The notes: generated by a model not told the origin, from the sequence alone. Shown: positions 28,493-39,038, counted from the stretch's first letter. The stretch is 64,000 nt of DNA from Streptomyces sp. NBC_01314 (GCF_041435215.1 NZ_CP108394.1:9052001-9116000); one strand, 5' to 3'. Program-made: numbers and translations.

Positions 28493-29706
28493 CCGCCAAC
28501 GACGAGCTGACCCAGCGGTGGCAGGGCTCGCTCATGAACAACTACGGCACCCCGAAGCTGTCGCTCGTCCGCGGCGCGGGCACCAGGGTGTGGGACGCCG
28601 ACGGCAAGGAGTACGTCGACTACGTCGGCGGTATCGCGGTCAACGCGCTCGGCCACGCCCACCCGGCGATCGTCGAGGCCGTCAGCACCCAGATCGCCTC
28701 CCTCGGCCATGTCTCCAACCTGTTCATCGCCGAACCGCCCATCGCCCTCGCCGAACGGCTTCTCGAGCACTTCGGCCGCGACGGCAAGGTCTTCTTCTGC
28801 AACTCGGGTGCCGAGGCCAACGAGGGCGCCTTCAAGATCGGCCGGCTGACCGGGCGGACCCACATGGTCGCCACCGAGGGCGGCTTCCACGGCCGGACCA
28901 TGGGCGCCCTCGCCCTCACCGGCCAGCCCGGCAAGCAGACCGGCTTCCACCCGCTGCCCGGCGACGTCACCCACGTCCCGTACGGCGACGCGCAGGCCCT
29001 GGCCGCCGCGGTCACCGAGGAGACGGCCCTCGTCATCATCGAGCCCGTCCAGGGCGAGAAGGGCGTCGTGGTCCCGCCGGCCGGCTATCTGAAGGCCGCG
29101 CGGGCCATCACGGCCGCGACCGGCTCGCTGCTGGTCCTCGACGAGGTGCAGACCGGCGTCGGCCGGACCGGGCACTGGTTCGAGTACCAGGCGCACGAGG
29201 GCGTCCTGCCGGACGTCGTCACCCTCGCCAAGGGGCTCGGCGGCGGACTGCCGCTCGGGGCGACCGTCGCCTTCGGCCGGGCCGCCGACCTGCTCCAGCC
29301 CGGCCAGCACGGCACCACGTTCGGCGGCAACCCGGTCGCCTGCGCCGCCGGACTCGCCGTCCTGGAGACCATCCGGGCCGAGGGCCTGCTGGAGAACGTC
29401 AAGCGGCAGAGCGAGAAGCTGCGCGACGGAATCGAGTCCCTCGGCGACCCGATGATCGACCATGTCCGTGGTGCGGGCCTCCTGCTGGGTATCGTGCTCA
29501 CCGAGCCGCTCGCGCCCCTGGCGCAACAGGCCGCGCAGGACGCCGGTTTCCTGGTGAACGCGCCCGCCCCCGAGGTCGTACGGCTGATGCCCGCGCTCAC
29601 CATCGGGGACGCGGACGTGGATGCCCTCCTCCAGGCGCTGCCCGGCATCCTCGACGCGGCGCGGGCGGCGCACGAAGCCAGTGGGGACGGACGAGCCGGG
29701 GAATGA
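28489..29706 (+). CDS. argD: Acetylornithine aminotransferase
   Basis: 405 residues. PLP-dependent class III aminotransferase that converts N-acetylglutamate semialdehyde to N-acetylornithine with glutamate as donor. Seen: [32 protein letters not shown] (PLP phosphate), [18 protein letters not shown] and the PLP lysine in [14 protein letters not shown]. Typical length. Fourth gene of the operon; seven bases separate its stop from argR. Confidence 0.96.
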   Translation: MTANDELTQRWQGSLMNNYGTPKLSLVRGAGTRVWDADGKEYVDYVGGIAVNALGHAHPAIVEAVSTQIASLGHVSNLFIAEPPIALAERLLEHFGRDGKVFFCNSGAEANEGAFKIGRLTGRTHMVATEGGFHGRTMGALALTGQPGKQTGFHPLPGDVTHVPYGDAQALAAAVTEETALVIIEPVQGEKGVVVPPAGYLKAARAITAATGSLLVLDEVQTGVGRTGHWFEYQAHEGVLPDVVTLAKGLGGGLPLGATVAFGRAADLLQPGQHGTTFGGNPVACAAGLAVLETIRAEGLLENVKRQSEKLRDGIESLGDPMIDHVRGAGLLLGIVLTEPLAPLAQQAAQDAGFLVNAPAPEVVRLMPALTIGDADVDALLQALPGILDAARAAHEASGDGRAGE

Positions 29707-29713
29707 GACGACG

Positions 29714-30250
29714 ATGAGCCAGGCGCAGGAGCACGACCAGGCGGGGCCCGCCGTGCCACAGACCCGCACCGCACGCCACCGGCGGATCGTGGACATCCTC
29801 AACCGGCAACCTGTGCGGTCGCAGAGCCAGTTGGCGAAGCTGCTGTCCGACGACGGGCTGAGTGTCACGCAGGCGACGCTCAGCCGGGACCTGGACGAGC
29901 TGAACGCGGTGAAGATCCGCAACACCGACGGCGACCTGATCTACGCGGTGCCGAGCGAGGGGGGCTTCCGCACCCCTCGGGCGCCGCTGGGGGAGTCGGC
30001 GAAGGAGGAGCGGATGCGGCGGCTCTCCGCGGAGCTGCTGATCTCCGCGGAGGTTTCGGCGAACCTGGTGGTTCTGCGTACGCCGCCGGGGGCGGCCCAG
30101 TTCCTGGCCTCGGCCATCGACCAGGCGGAGCTGCACGACATCCTGGGGACCATCGCCGGTGACGACACGTTGCTGTTGATCAGCCGGGATCCCCTGGGCG
30201 GGCAGGCGTTGGCCGATCACCTGCTGCGGTTGGCACAGAACGGGCACTGA
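29714..30250 (+). CDS. argR: Arginine repressor
   Basis: 178 residues. N-terminal winged helix ([20 protein letters not shown], with [18 protein letters not shown] as recognition region) and C-terminal hexamerisation/arginine-binding domain ([20 protein letters not shown]). Longer N-terminal extension than the Escherichia coli protein, usual in Streptomyces. It should repress argCJBDR and argH through the ARG boxes at 25355 and 36149, and so its own synthesis. Last gene of the operon; converges on the ApbE gene. Confidence 0.96.
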   Translation: MSQAQEHDQAGPAVPQTRTARHRRIVDILNRQPVRSQSQLAKLLSDDGLSVTQATLSRDLDELNAVKIRNTDGDLIYAVPSEGGFRTPRAPLGESAKEERMRRLSAELLISAEVSANLVVLRTPPGAAQFLASAIDQAELHDILGTIAGDDTLLLISRDPLGGQALADHLLRLAQNGH

Positions 30251-30311
30251 GGGGCACTGAGGGGGTGCTTCGCGAGGACGACGACCGCAGGCGTGAGGGG
30301 AACGCCCCCGG

Positions 30312-31106
30312 TCAGCCCAGCCGCCGGGCCAACCCTCCCGTGCAGCGGACCTCGTCGCCCGCCGTGATGAGCAGTGCCTCCGTGTCGTCCAGGGACTCCA
30401 GCCAGGCCAGGCCCTCACGGGACCCCATCGCGAAGGCCGCGGTCGCCCAGCAGTCCGCCCAGGTCAGACGGGGGGCGACGACCGTCACCGAGACCAGGTC
30501 CGTCACGGCGGACCTACCGGTGCGCGGGTCGACGATGTGGGCGCCGCGCTCGGCCGTGCCGGAGGTGGCCACGGCGAGGCGGTCGGCACCGGCTGCGGTG
30601 ACGACGGCGGCGAGGCCCCCGGGGCGGAGGGGATCGGCCACGCCGACGCGCCACGGCCGCTCGGGTCCGGGGACACCGCACAACTGGACGTCACCGCCCC
30701 CGTTCACGCTCACCCCGGTCGCCCCGGCCTCGACCAGACGCCGGGCGGCCCGTTCGGTGGCCCACCCCTTCACGAGCCCGGTCGGATCGAAGCGGCCCTC
30801 GTACGTGGCGCTGAACCAGCCGCCGCTCAACCGCTCGGCCTCGGCGCACAGTTCGAGCACCTCGCCGACCTCGGGACGGCACTCCTCGATCGTCACCTCG
30901 CCCCGGGCCAGCCGGGAGATCTGACTGTGCTCGCGGTAGGTGCTGAACACCTCGTCCACGGCGTGGAGTCCGGCCACCGCCTCGTCGAGCGCGGCCCTGA
31001 CCGCCGCGGGCTCGCCTCCTCGGACGTCGAAGGAGAAGACGGTGCCCATGACCTCCTCGGCGTGCCGCAGCTGGGAGAGCGCGGCGGCCCCGGCGGGTTC
31101 GGCCAC
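30312..31106 (-). CDS. apbE: FAD:protein FMN transferase (ApbE family)
   Basis: 264 residues from GTG 31106. ApbE cuts FAD and attaches FMN covalently to Ser/Thr in FMN-binding domains. Seen: MGTVFSFDVRGG, VDEVFSTYREHSQISRL, FDPTGLVKGWATERAA, VNGGGDVQLCG, and ATSGTAERGAHIVDPRTG (Mg/FAD site). No signal peptide or lipobox, unlike many ApbE proteins, so it may act in the cytosol before export of the target, or the true N terminus differs. Its start lies four bases from the stop of the triple FMN-binding protein gene, its evident substrate. Confidence 0.9.
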   Translation of the reverse strand: MAEPAGAAALSQLRHAEEVMGTVFSFDVRGGEPAAVRAALDEAVAGLHAVDEVFSTYREHSQISRLARGEVTIEECRPEVGEVLELCAEAERLSGGWFSATYEGRFDPTGLVKGWATERAARRLVEAGATGVSVNGGGDVQLCGVPGPERPWRVGVADPLRPGGLAAVVTAAGADRLAVATSGTAERGAHIVDPRTGRSAVTDLVSVTVVAPRLTWADCWATAAFAMGSREGLAWLESLDDTEALLITAGDEVRCTGGLARRLG

Positions 31107-31110
31107 CGGA

Positions 31111-32193
31111 TCAGCCGGCCTGGTCCAGCGCGGACTGGAGGGACTGCTTGTAACCGCCGCTGGTGTATGTGGCGCCCGAGACAGCATCGATGTCAGCGCT
31201 CCCTGCCGAGACGGCGTTCTGGTTGAGCTTGGGGATGGCGGTACCGCTGATCTGGGTGGAGCGACCGCCGGTGGGCTGCTGCAGCGCCTCGGCGTTGGTG
31301 ATCTTGCCGTCGATGACCGTGACACGGACCTGGACCGGTCCGTAGTCCGTCTTGATGGCGGAGCCGGTGAGCACCTGGGTGCCCGTCGACTGCCCGGCCC
31401 CGGACTTCTCGGCACCCTCGGCGTCGCCGCCCGTGTCCTGCGCGTCGCCGCCCGCCTCGACCTCGGTGCCCGAGTCCTGCGCCTTGCCGGCCTGGTCCAG
31501 GGCGGACTGGAGGGACTCCTTGTAGCCCGCGCTGGTGTAGGTGGCGCCGGAGACGGCGTCGATGTCGGCGCTGCCCGCGGCCACGGCCGCCTGGTTGAGC
31601 TTCGGCACCGAGTCACCGGTGATCTGGGTGGAGCGACCACCGCTCGGCGCCTGCACGGCCTCGGCCTTGGTGATCTTGCCGCCGCTGACCGTGATCCGGA
31701 CCTGGACCGGCCCGTAGTCGGTCGTGACGGCGGTACCCGTGAGTACCTGGGTGCCCGAGTCCTGCGCCTTGCCGGCCTGGTCCAGGGCGGACTGGAGGGA
31801 CTCCTTGTAGCCCGCGCTGGTGTAGGTGGCGCCGGAGACGGCGTCGATGTCGGCGCTGCCCGCCGCCACGGCCGCCTGGTTGAGCTTGGGGATGGCGTCG
31901 CCGCTGATCTGGGTGGAACGGCCGCCACTGGGCTGCTGCACGGTCTCGGCGTTGGTGATCTTGCCACCGTTGACGGTGATCCGGACCTGGACCGGGCCGT
32001 ACTCGGTCGTGACGGCGGTACCCGTCAGGGTCTGCGCACCGGCCGCCACCCCGCCCTGTGCCGAAGGCGCGCCCCCTGCCGCCTGCACCGATCCGGCGTC
32101 CGACGCCGGCTTCAGCGACAGCAACAGCACGATGCCGGACACGGTGGCGGCGGTGGCGAGCAGGGTCCGCCGGATGGGGTGGCTCTTCTTCAT
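31111..32193 (-). CDS. Exported protein with three tandem FMN-binding domains
   Basis: 360 residues. N-terminal signal/anchor (basic MKKSHPIRR then one hydrophobic span to about residue 30), Ala/Gly linker, then three FMN-bind domains of about 90 residues (about 55-141, 150-236, 274-360). Each ends with the flavinylation motif DAVSGATYT; predicted FMN-accepting threonines are Thr125, Thr220 and Thr344. Linkers between domains are short and Ala/Gly/Asp-rich. It would carry three covalent FMN groups outside the membrane, in line with the neighbouring ferric-reductase-like protein and ApbE. The domains are near-identical in sequence, pointing to recent duplication. Confidence 0.88.
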   Translation of the reverse strand: MKKSHPIRRTLLATAATVSGIVLLLSLKPASDAGSVQAAGGAPSAQGGVAAGAQTLTGTAVTTEYGPVQVRITVNGGKITNAETVQQPSGGRSTQISGDAIPKLNQAAVAAGSADIDAVSGATYTSAGYKESLQSALDQAGKAQDSGTQVLTGTAVTTDYGPVQVRITVSGGKITKAEAVQAPSGGRSTQITGDSVPKLNQAAVAAGSADIDAVSGATYTSAGYKESLQSALDQAGKAQDSGTEVEAGGDAQDTGGDAEGAEKSGAGQSTGTQVLTGSAIKTDYGPVQVRVTVIDGKITNAEALQQPTGGRSTQISGTAIPKLNQNAVSAGSADIDAVSGATYTSGGYKQSLQSALDQAG

Positions 32194-32347
32194 CGCTCCT
32201 TCAGCTCCTGAGGTGTGAAGTCTCGCGGGGGAGACCCGTGGGGCGAACCCGTGGGAAACCCATGGCAGAAGTCGGGGTGGGGCGGTCGTGGAGACCTACG
32301 GCTGGGACGGTCGGGCGGGTGGGACCGGCGGCGAGCGGTCCCGTCGC

Positions 32348-33727
32348 TCACATCTCGAACGACTCGTGGTGGATACGGCGGGTCGGGACGCCCGCGCCGC
32401 GCAGCGCCTCGTAGACGCCCTGGGCGAAGCCGGGCGGCCCGCACAGGAAGACGTCGTGGCTCTCGATGTCCGGGATCTTGCGGCGCAGGGAGTCCGGCGA
32501 GATGTCGGGGCGTTCGCCCTCCGGGCTGTTCACCGCGTACATCAGGCGCGCCCCGCGCTCCTCCGCGATCTGCGCCAACTCGTCCCACAGGGCCAGGTCC
32601 TGGGTGGTGTTGGCCCGGTAGAGCAGGGTCAGGTCACCGGCCGCGCCGGGCAGCGTCTCGAACAGGGCCCGCATCGGCGTGATGCCCACACCGCCGGCCA
32701 CCAGCAGCACCTTGCCCCGGCTGCGCTTGCCGGCCGTGAGCGCCCCGTACGGGCCCTCGGCCCACACGCGGGTGCCGGGCTCCAGGTCGCGCAGGGCCGA
32801 GCTGTGGTCGCCGATCGCCTTGACCGTGATGCGCAGCATGTTGGGCCGGGGCGCCGCCGACAGCGAGTACGGGTGCGAGCTGAACCGCATGCCCGGCGCG
32901 AGGAACCGCCAGCGGAAGAACTGCCCGGCCTCCGCGCCCATCCGGTGCAGCTTGCGTCCGCTCATCAGCACCGAGACGATGCCGGGCGACTCCTCGATGA
33001 CCGCCTCGACCCGCAGCCGGTGCTTCACGTTCAGCTTGATCGGGACCATGATCCGGTACCAGACCACCAGCGCGGTCACCGAGCCGTACAGCGCGTACCA
33101 GCCGGTCTTCGCGGCGGGTGTGGCGGCGAACTCGTTGCCGGTGGTGATCTGGTGCCAGAACGTCAGGAACGTGGCCGCGTACGTCAGCAGGTGCGTGTGG
33201 TACCAGAGGTCGTACGGGATGCGCTTGCGCACCGGGCCGATCGAGATGAGCCCGATGAACACCAGCAGACCGGTGCCGATGGCGGCCTTGCCCATGTCCG
33301 GCAGCTGGTTGATCGAGTCGATCGTCTGCTGGAGGATCGCGGTGTGGGTGAGGCCGGCCTGGAGGGCGTACCCGTACATCGTGAGGACGACGTGCGCGAC
33401 GACCAGGCAGAGCGTGTAGCGGCCGGTCATCGCGTGCCAGCGGGCCACCCGGTCGGAGCCGACCCGGCGCTCCAGCGCGGGCACCCGGGCCATCTGGAGC
33501 ACCACCAGGGCCATCAGGTACCCGCCGAGCAGGCCTGTGATCCGCCCGGCGTTGACCATCTTGCTGCCCTGGTCCGCGATGGACGGGGTGTTGTCCCACC
33601 ACAGCCACACCACCGCGGCCGCGCCCGCCCAGAAGGCGATCAGCAACGGGACTGCGGGGGAACGACGAGGTCGGATGCGGCGCATCGTCTGGCGGCGCGC
33701 TGCGCGACCTCCGGCGATCGTGGACAC
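32348..33727 (-). CDS. Ferric-reductase-like transmembrane flavoprotein
   Basis: 459 residues from GTG 33727, with GGAGG four bases upstream. Six or so membrane spans (about 20-240) with paired His residues for haem b (WHAMTGRYTLCLVVAHVVL, WYHTHLLTYAATFLTFWH), then a cytosolic ferredoxin-reductase domain with FAD motif (HPYSLSAAP), NAD(P) motif LLVAGGVGITPMRALFE and C-terminal VFLCGPPGFA. It should pass electrons from NAD(P)H across the membrane. First gene of a minus-strand cluster with the triple FMN protein (154-base gap) and ApbE, which points to an extracytosolic flavin electron acceptor. Confidence 0.88.
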   Translation of the reverse strand: MSTIAGGRAARRQTMRRIRPRRSPAVPLLIAFWAGAAAVVWLWWDNTPSIADQGSKMVNAGRITGLLGGYLMALVVLQMARVPALERRVGSDRVARWHAMTGRYTLCLVVAHVVLTMYGYALQAGLTHTAILQQTIDSINQLPDMGKAAIGTGLLVFIGLISIGPVRKRIPYDLWYHTHLLTYAATFLTFWHQITTGNEFAATPAAKTGWYALYGSVTALVVWYRIMVPIKLNVKHRLRVEAVIEESPGIVSVLMSGRKLHRMGAEAGQFFRWRFLAPGMRFSSHPYSLSAAPRPNMLRITVKAIGDHSSALRDLEPGTRVWAEGPYGALTAGKRSRGKVLLVAGGVGITPMRALFETLPGAAGDLTLLYRANTTQDLALWDELAQIAEERGARLMYAVNSPEGERPDISPDSLRRKIPDIESHDVFLCGPPGFAQGVYEALRGAGVPTRRIHHESFEM

Positions 33728-33900
33728 GGTTCCTCCGTGGTGGGCTGGACCCTTGGCCCACACGTACGTGCAGGGAGTGCCGCGTGTTCAACCGAGTGAA
33801 CAACTGCCTCGCGGAACGCGCGGTCCCGGGTGACGGCCGCGGGCCCGACAGCCGCCCCGATCGCGAGGCGCGGCTTTCGTCCCGCTACGCGAACGGGCGC

Positions 33901-34488
33901 TCAGGCGCCGGAGGGCGGCAGCGGCAACGGCAGTCCGGGCAGTCCGTCCAGACTGGTCGCGATGTGGTCCTTGGAGTCGAAGTAGGCGCTGAGCGAGTCG
34001 TCGTCCTCGCGCGCGAAGCGTCTGCCGTGCAGGTCGCGGTCGTCCTCGTACGCCATGAACGGCACGGCGTACCCGCAGCTGTCGCGGATGCGCTCCGCCC
34101 GGACCACGATGACGGCGCGCAGGCCGTGCGGGGTGGGGTCGATGTCGGGGAAGCGGGCGAGGAGTCCGGTGAAGCGCGGGTCGTCGCGGAAGACGGCCTC
34201 ACCCGTGCCGTGCACCCGCACGATGTTGGGCGGGCCCTGGAAGGCGCACCACATGAGGGTGATCCGGCCGTTCTCACGCAGGTGCGCGATCGTCTCCGCG
34301 TTGGACCCCGCGAAGTCCAGGTAGGCGACGGTCAGTTCGTCGAGGATCACGAAGGAACCCCGCAGGCCCTTGGGGGAGAGGTTGACCGTGCCGTCGGCGG
34401 ACAGCGGCGCGGTCGCGGTGAAGAAGAGGGGCTGGGCCTCGATGAACGTACGCAGGCGGCCGTCGATGCTCTCGTAAGTCTTTCCCAT
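33901..34488 (-). CDS. PPOX-fold (pyridoxamine 5'-phosphate oxidase family) flavoprotein
   Basis: 195 residues. FMN- or F420-binding split-barrel: FFTATAPLSADGTVNLSPKG, VAYLDFAGSNAETIAHLREN and RITLMWCAFQGPPNIVRVHG match the family; PNIVRVHGTG is the usual second-strand region. Substrate unknown; such proteins act as oxidoreductases on small or quinone-like compounds. Lies upstream of the redox cluster on the same strand with a 173-base gap, so it may have its own promoter. Functional link to the flavin module is an inference. Confidence 0.85.
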   Translation of the reverse strand: MGKTYESIDGRLRTFIEAQPLFFTATAPLSADGTVNLSPKGLRGSFVILDELTVAYLDFAGSNAETIAHLRENGRITLMWCAFQGPPNIVRVHGTGEAVFRDDPRFTGLLARFPDIDPTPHGLRAVIVVRAERIRDSCGYAVPFMAYEDDRDLHGRRFAREDDDSLSAYFDSKDHIATSLDGLPGLPLPLPPSGA

Positions 34489-34569
34489 GTCTAACGATTA
34501 TCGACGGTAACGCTTCGCCTGTCTAAGGGATTGGGCTCTGATCTGAAAGAGCTGGGCCCGAAAACGCGA

Positions 34570-34607
34570 ATTCCGGGTGGACCCCATCGCTGGGATCCAC
34601 CCGGAAT
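34570..34607 (-). terminator. Terminator after the three-repeat secreted protein gene
   Basis: Perfect 12-bp stem ATTCCGGGTGGA / TCCACCCGGAAT, extended inside by CCCA/TGGG. On the minus strand it is followed by TTCGCGTTTTCG, a T-rich tail. The 263-base gap also has a doubled GAGCTGCCGGACTAC (34724 and 34741). Confidence 0.75.
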
Positions 34608-34751
34608 CAGGTCTTCCATGGCCGTCCCGGGCCCGCCGACCGTGGCACCGGACCGGTGACCGAGCCGGTCGACCATCGATCGGGGCGGTCACCTACTGGG
34701 CGAGCCGACGATCGATGGTTGAGCTGCCGGACTACGGTTCGAGCTGCCGGA

Positions 34752-36014
34752 CTACTGGTTGAGCTGGCAGGGGGCGAGGGCTTCGAGGCCCTCGGGCTTG
34801 GCGGCGGCGCGGCCGATCGCGGTCTCGATGCGGTTCAGCGTGGCGACGCGCTTGTCCTCCAGCGGGCCGAGGATGGCGTTGTCGACGAAGTTGGCGCCGC
34901 CCTGGCCGACGGTGTCGATGAGGCGCTGGTTGGCCTCTGCGATCTGCGTGTCGAGGAGGGCCAGGTTGCGGTCGACCTCGGCCTGCGCGGAGGCGGGGAT
35001 GGCCGGGAGGCTTCCCTCGACGGCCGGGCAGGTGATGGTGCCCGCGGCACCCGCGGCACCCGCGTCGCCCTCGGCACCGGCGTTGCCCGCTTCGGCGCCG
35101 GCCTCGCCCGCGCCCGCTTCCTCGCCGGCTCCGGCCGCCGCACCGGCGTCCGCCTCTTCACCGGCGCCTGCGGCGCCGCCCTCGTTGAGCTGGCAGGGGG
35201 CGAGGGCTTCGAGGCCCTCGGGCTTGGCGGCGGCGCGGCCGATCGCGGTCTCGATGCGGTTCAGCGTGGCGACGCGCTTGTCCTCCAGCGGGCCGAGGAT
35301 GGCGTTGTCGACGAAGTTGGCGCCGCCCTGGCCGACGGTGTCGATGAGGCGCTGGTTGGCCTCTGCGATCTGCGTGTCGAGGAGGGCCAGGTTGCGGTCG
35401 ACCTCGGCCTGCGCGGAGGCGGGGATGGCCGGGAGGCTTCCCTCGACGGCCGGGCAGGTGATGGTGCCCGCGGCACCCGCGGCACCCGCGTCGCCCTCGG
35501 CACCGGCGTTGCCCGCTTCGGCACCGGCCTCGGCGCCGGCACCGGCCTCGGCGGCCTCGCCGGCGCCCGCGGCGCCGCCCTGGACGAGCTCACAGGGGGC
35601 GAGGGCTTCGAGGCCCTCGGGCTTGGCGGCGGCGCGGCCGATCGCGGTCTCGATGCGGTTGAGCACGGCGACGCGCTTGTCCTCCAGCGGGCCGAGGATG
35701 GCGTTCTGGACGAAGTTGGCGCCGCCCTGGCCGACCGTGTCGATGAGGCGCTGGTTGGCCTCCTGGATCTGGGTCTGCAGCTGGGCGAGGTTGTTGGTGA
35801 CCTCGGCCTGCGCGGAGGCGGGGATCGCCGGGAGGCTTCCCTCGACGGCCGGGCAGGAGATGGTGCCGGGGGACGCGGCGTCCTGCCCGTTGTTGTTGGC
35901 ACCCTCACCGGCGAGGGCGGAACCCGCGATGACCGCTCCGGAGAGCACGACCGCGGCGGCGCCGCCGATGATCCCTACGCGACGCTTGTTGTACTTCGGA
36001 AGAGCCCTGGACAT
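34752..36014 (-). CDS. Secreted protein with three ~93-residue Cys-paired repeats
   Basis: 420 residues. N-terminal basic segment and hydrophobic signal (VGIIGGAAAVVLSGAVIAG) ending at SALA-GE, so exported. Three copies of a helical domain (about 51-143, 184-276, 326-418), each from T-I-S/T-CPAVEGSLPAIPAS to EGLEALAPC, with one Cys at each end likely forming a disulfide; the middle reads ANQRLIDTVGQGGANFV. Linkers of 40 and 49 residues are Ala/Gly/Glu-only. I recognise no named family. Copies 2 and 3 are identical over 339 bp of DNA, copy 1 is more diverged. Followed by a terminator; divergent from argH. Confidence 0.85.
   Translation of the reverse strand: MSRALPKYNKRRVGIIGGAAAVVLSGAVIAGSALAGEGANNNGQDAASPGTISCPAVEGSLPAIPASAQAEVTNNLAQLQTQIQEANQRLIDTVGQGGANFVQNAILGPLEDKRVAVLNRIETAIGRAAAKPEGLEALAPCELVQGGAAGAGEAAEAGAGAEAGAEAGNAGAEGDAGAAGAAGTITCPAVEGSLPAIPASAQAEVDRNLALLDTQIAEANQRLIDTVGQGGANFVDNAILGPLEDKRVATLNRIETAIGRAAAKPEGLEALAPCQLNEGGAAGAGEEADAGAAAGAGEEAGAGEAGAEAGNAGAEGDAGAAGAAGTITCPAVEGSLPAIPASAQAEVDRNLALLDTQIAEANQRLIDTVGQGGANFVDNAILGPLEDKRVATLNRIETAIGRAAAKPEGLEALAPCQLNQ
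34758..35096 (+). repeat. 339-bp direct repeat, copy A
   Basis: By eye identical base for base to 35184-35522 (offset 426). It encodes repeat domain 3 plus part of the preceding linker of the secreted protein. Confidence 0.9.
35184..35522 (+). repeat. 339-bp direct repeat, copy B
   Basis: Partner of copy A, encoding domain 2 and linker. Outside these limits the two sequences diverge at once (for example GCGCCGG versus GCACCGG at the far edge). Confidence 0.9.
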
Positions 36015-36141
36015 GCGGATGCCTCACTCGGGTCGGGTGTGGTCTGTGTGAACTAACGCGGCGCCTGCGTTCGGGGAGAGTTACGGGTAAGCGGTTTCGT
36101 TTGTTCAAACCTTTCTCTGCATCTCTCAAAGTTCTCCCAGA

Positions 36142-37729
<1,588 letters not shown>

Positions 37730-37738
37730 GGGTAAGCG

Positions 37739-37830
37739 CCCTGAAAGGGGCGCGGGGAACTGCGCGACCAGCCCCCACCGAACCCGCACCTGGGGGGTCG
37801 AAGGGGCGCAGCCCCTGAAGGACGGGACGG
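37739..37830 (+). repeat. Dispersed repeat copy after argH
   Basis: CCCTGAAAGGGGCGCGGGG then AACTGCGCGACCAGCCCCC, followed by a second half GGGGCGCAGCCCCTGAAGGA. The two halves can pair in part (CCCTGAAAGGGGCGC region). It occupies most of the 209-base gap before the aldo/keto reductase gene. Confidence 0.85.
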
Positions 37831-37938
37831 GTAGGGGCGGCGGGGGCGAAAACTCCCCGGAGCCACCACACCACTCAACGAAGGTCGTCGCGGGTTACGT
37901 TGGTCGAGCCCCAAGGAGCCGACCGAACGGAGCCCGCG

Positions 37939-38910
37939 ATGCCCTTCGCCCGACTGGCCGCAGCGACAACCCCCACCTGCCACCTCGGACTCGGCCTCGC
38001 CGCAGTCGCCCGCCCCGGCTACATCAACCTCGGCCGCGACGCCGACCTCGGAGAGACCCGCACCGTCGAGGCCCTCCGCACCCGCACCCACGAACTCCTC
38101 GACGCCGCCCACGCCCAGGGCGTCCGCTACTTCGACGTGGCCCGCTCGTACGGCCTTTCGGAGGAGTTCCTCGCCGACTGGCTGAGGTCCCGCCCCGACA
38201 TCGGCGACATCGTCGTTGGCAGCAAGTGGGGCTACACCTACACGGCCGACTGGACCACCGACGCCGAGAAGCACGAGGTCAAGGACCACAGTCTCCAGAC
38301 GTACGAGCGGCAGCGCGCCGAGAGCGCCGAACTGCTCGGCGACCGGCTCGACCTCTACCAGATCCACTCGGTGACCCCGGACAGCCCGGCCCTCACCGAC
38401 AAGGAACTCCACGCCAGGCTGGCGGAGGCCGCCGCCCAGGGCGTCACCATCGGCTTCTCCACCAGCGGTCCGGCCCAGGCGGAGGCCATCCGTACCGCCC
38501 TCGCCGTGACCGTGGACGGCGAACCCCTCTTCCGTGCCGTCCAGTCGACGTACAACGCGCTGGAGACCTCCGCGGCGCCCGCCCTCGCCGAGGCGCACGA
38601 CGCCGGGCTCACCGTGATCGTCAAGGAGGGCATGGCCAATGGCCGGCTGGCCGGCCCGCACGCCCCGGCCGCGCTCAGGTCCGTCGCCGAGCAGACCGGG
38701 CTCGGCTGCGACGCGGTCGCCCTGGCGGTGGTCCTGCGACAGCCGTGGGCCGGCGTCGTCCTCTCCGGCGCCGCCACCACCACGCAACTCGCCTCCAACC
38801 TGCACGCGGCGGTCGTGGACCTCGACGACGAGCAGCTGACCGGCCTCGCGGACCTGGTCGAGGACCCGCGGACGTACTGGGAGAAGCGCGGACAGCTGCC
38901 CTGGCACTGA
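37939..38910 (+). CDS. Aldo/keto reductase family oxidoreductase
   Basis: 323 residues. Predicted NADP-dependent carbonyl reductase of TIM-barrel fold. Seen: VRYFDVARSYGLSEEFLADW (catalytic Asp and Tyr), VGSKWGYTYTADW (Lys), LDLYQIHSVTPDSP and the C-terminal cofactor region LSGAATTTQLASN. In VARSYG the usual DTAxxYG becomes D-VARSYG, still with Asp and Tyr. Substrate unknown. Precedes a TetR-MFS pair by 125 bases on the same strand; cotranscription is unlikely because that pair has its own operator region. Confidence 0.85.
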   Translation: MPFARLAAATTPTCHLGLGLAAVARPGYINLGRDADLGETRTVEALRTRTHELLDAAHAQGVRYFDVARSYGLSEEFLADWLRSRPDIGDIVVGSKWGYTYTADWTTDAEKHEVKDHSLQTYERQRAESAELLGDRLDLYQIHSVTPDSPALTDKELHARLAEAAAQGVTIGFSTSGPAQAEAIRTALAVTVDGEPLFRAVQSTYNALETSAAPALAEAHDAGLTVIVKEGMANGRLAGPHAPAALRSVAEQTGLGCDAVALAVVLRQPWAGVVLSGAATTTQLASNLHAAVVDLDDEQLTGLADLVEDPRTYWEKRGQLPWH

Positions 38911-38976
38911 GAACCGCCGCCCCGAGCACGGAAAGACCCTGCTGAACCCTGCTGAGTGCCTCACCGGGACAGTCAA

Positions 38977-39038
38977 CATGAGACGTCCATGCCCGCGATG
39001 AGACATAGATGTCTCAAATGGGCTATGGTCGTCTCATG
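38977..39038. promoter_or_regulatory. Nested palindromic operator of the TetR-MFS pair
   Basis: Central perfect palindrome TGAGACAT-AG-ATGTCTCA (38999-39016), flanked by CATGAGACG (38977-38985) and its reverse complement CGTCTCATG (39030-39038), which includes the ATG of the regulator gene. All four half-sites share TGAGAC. Strong candidate for autoregulation by the adjacent TetR-type protein. Confidence 0.8.
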
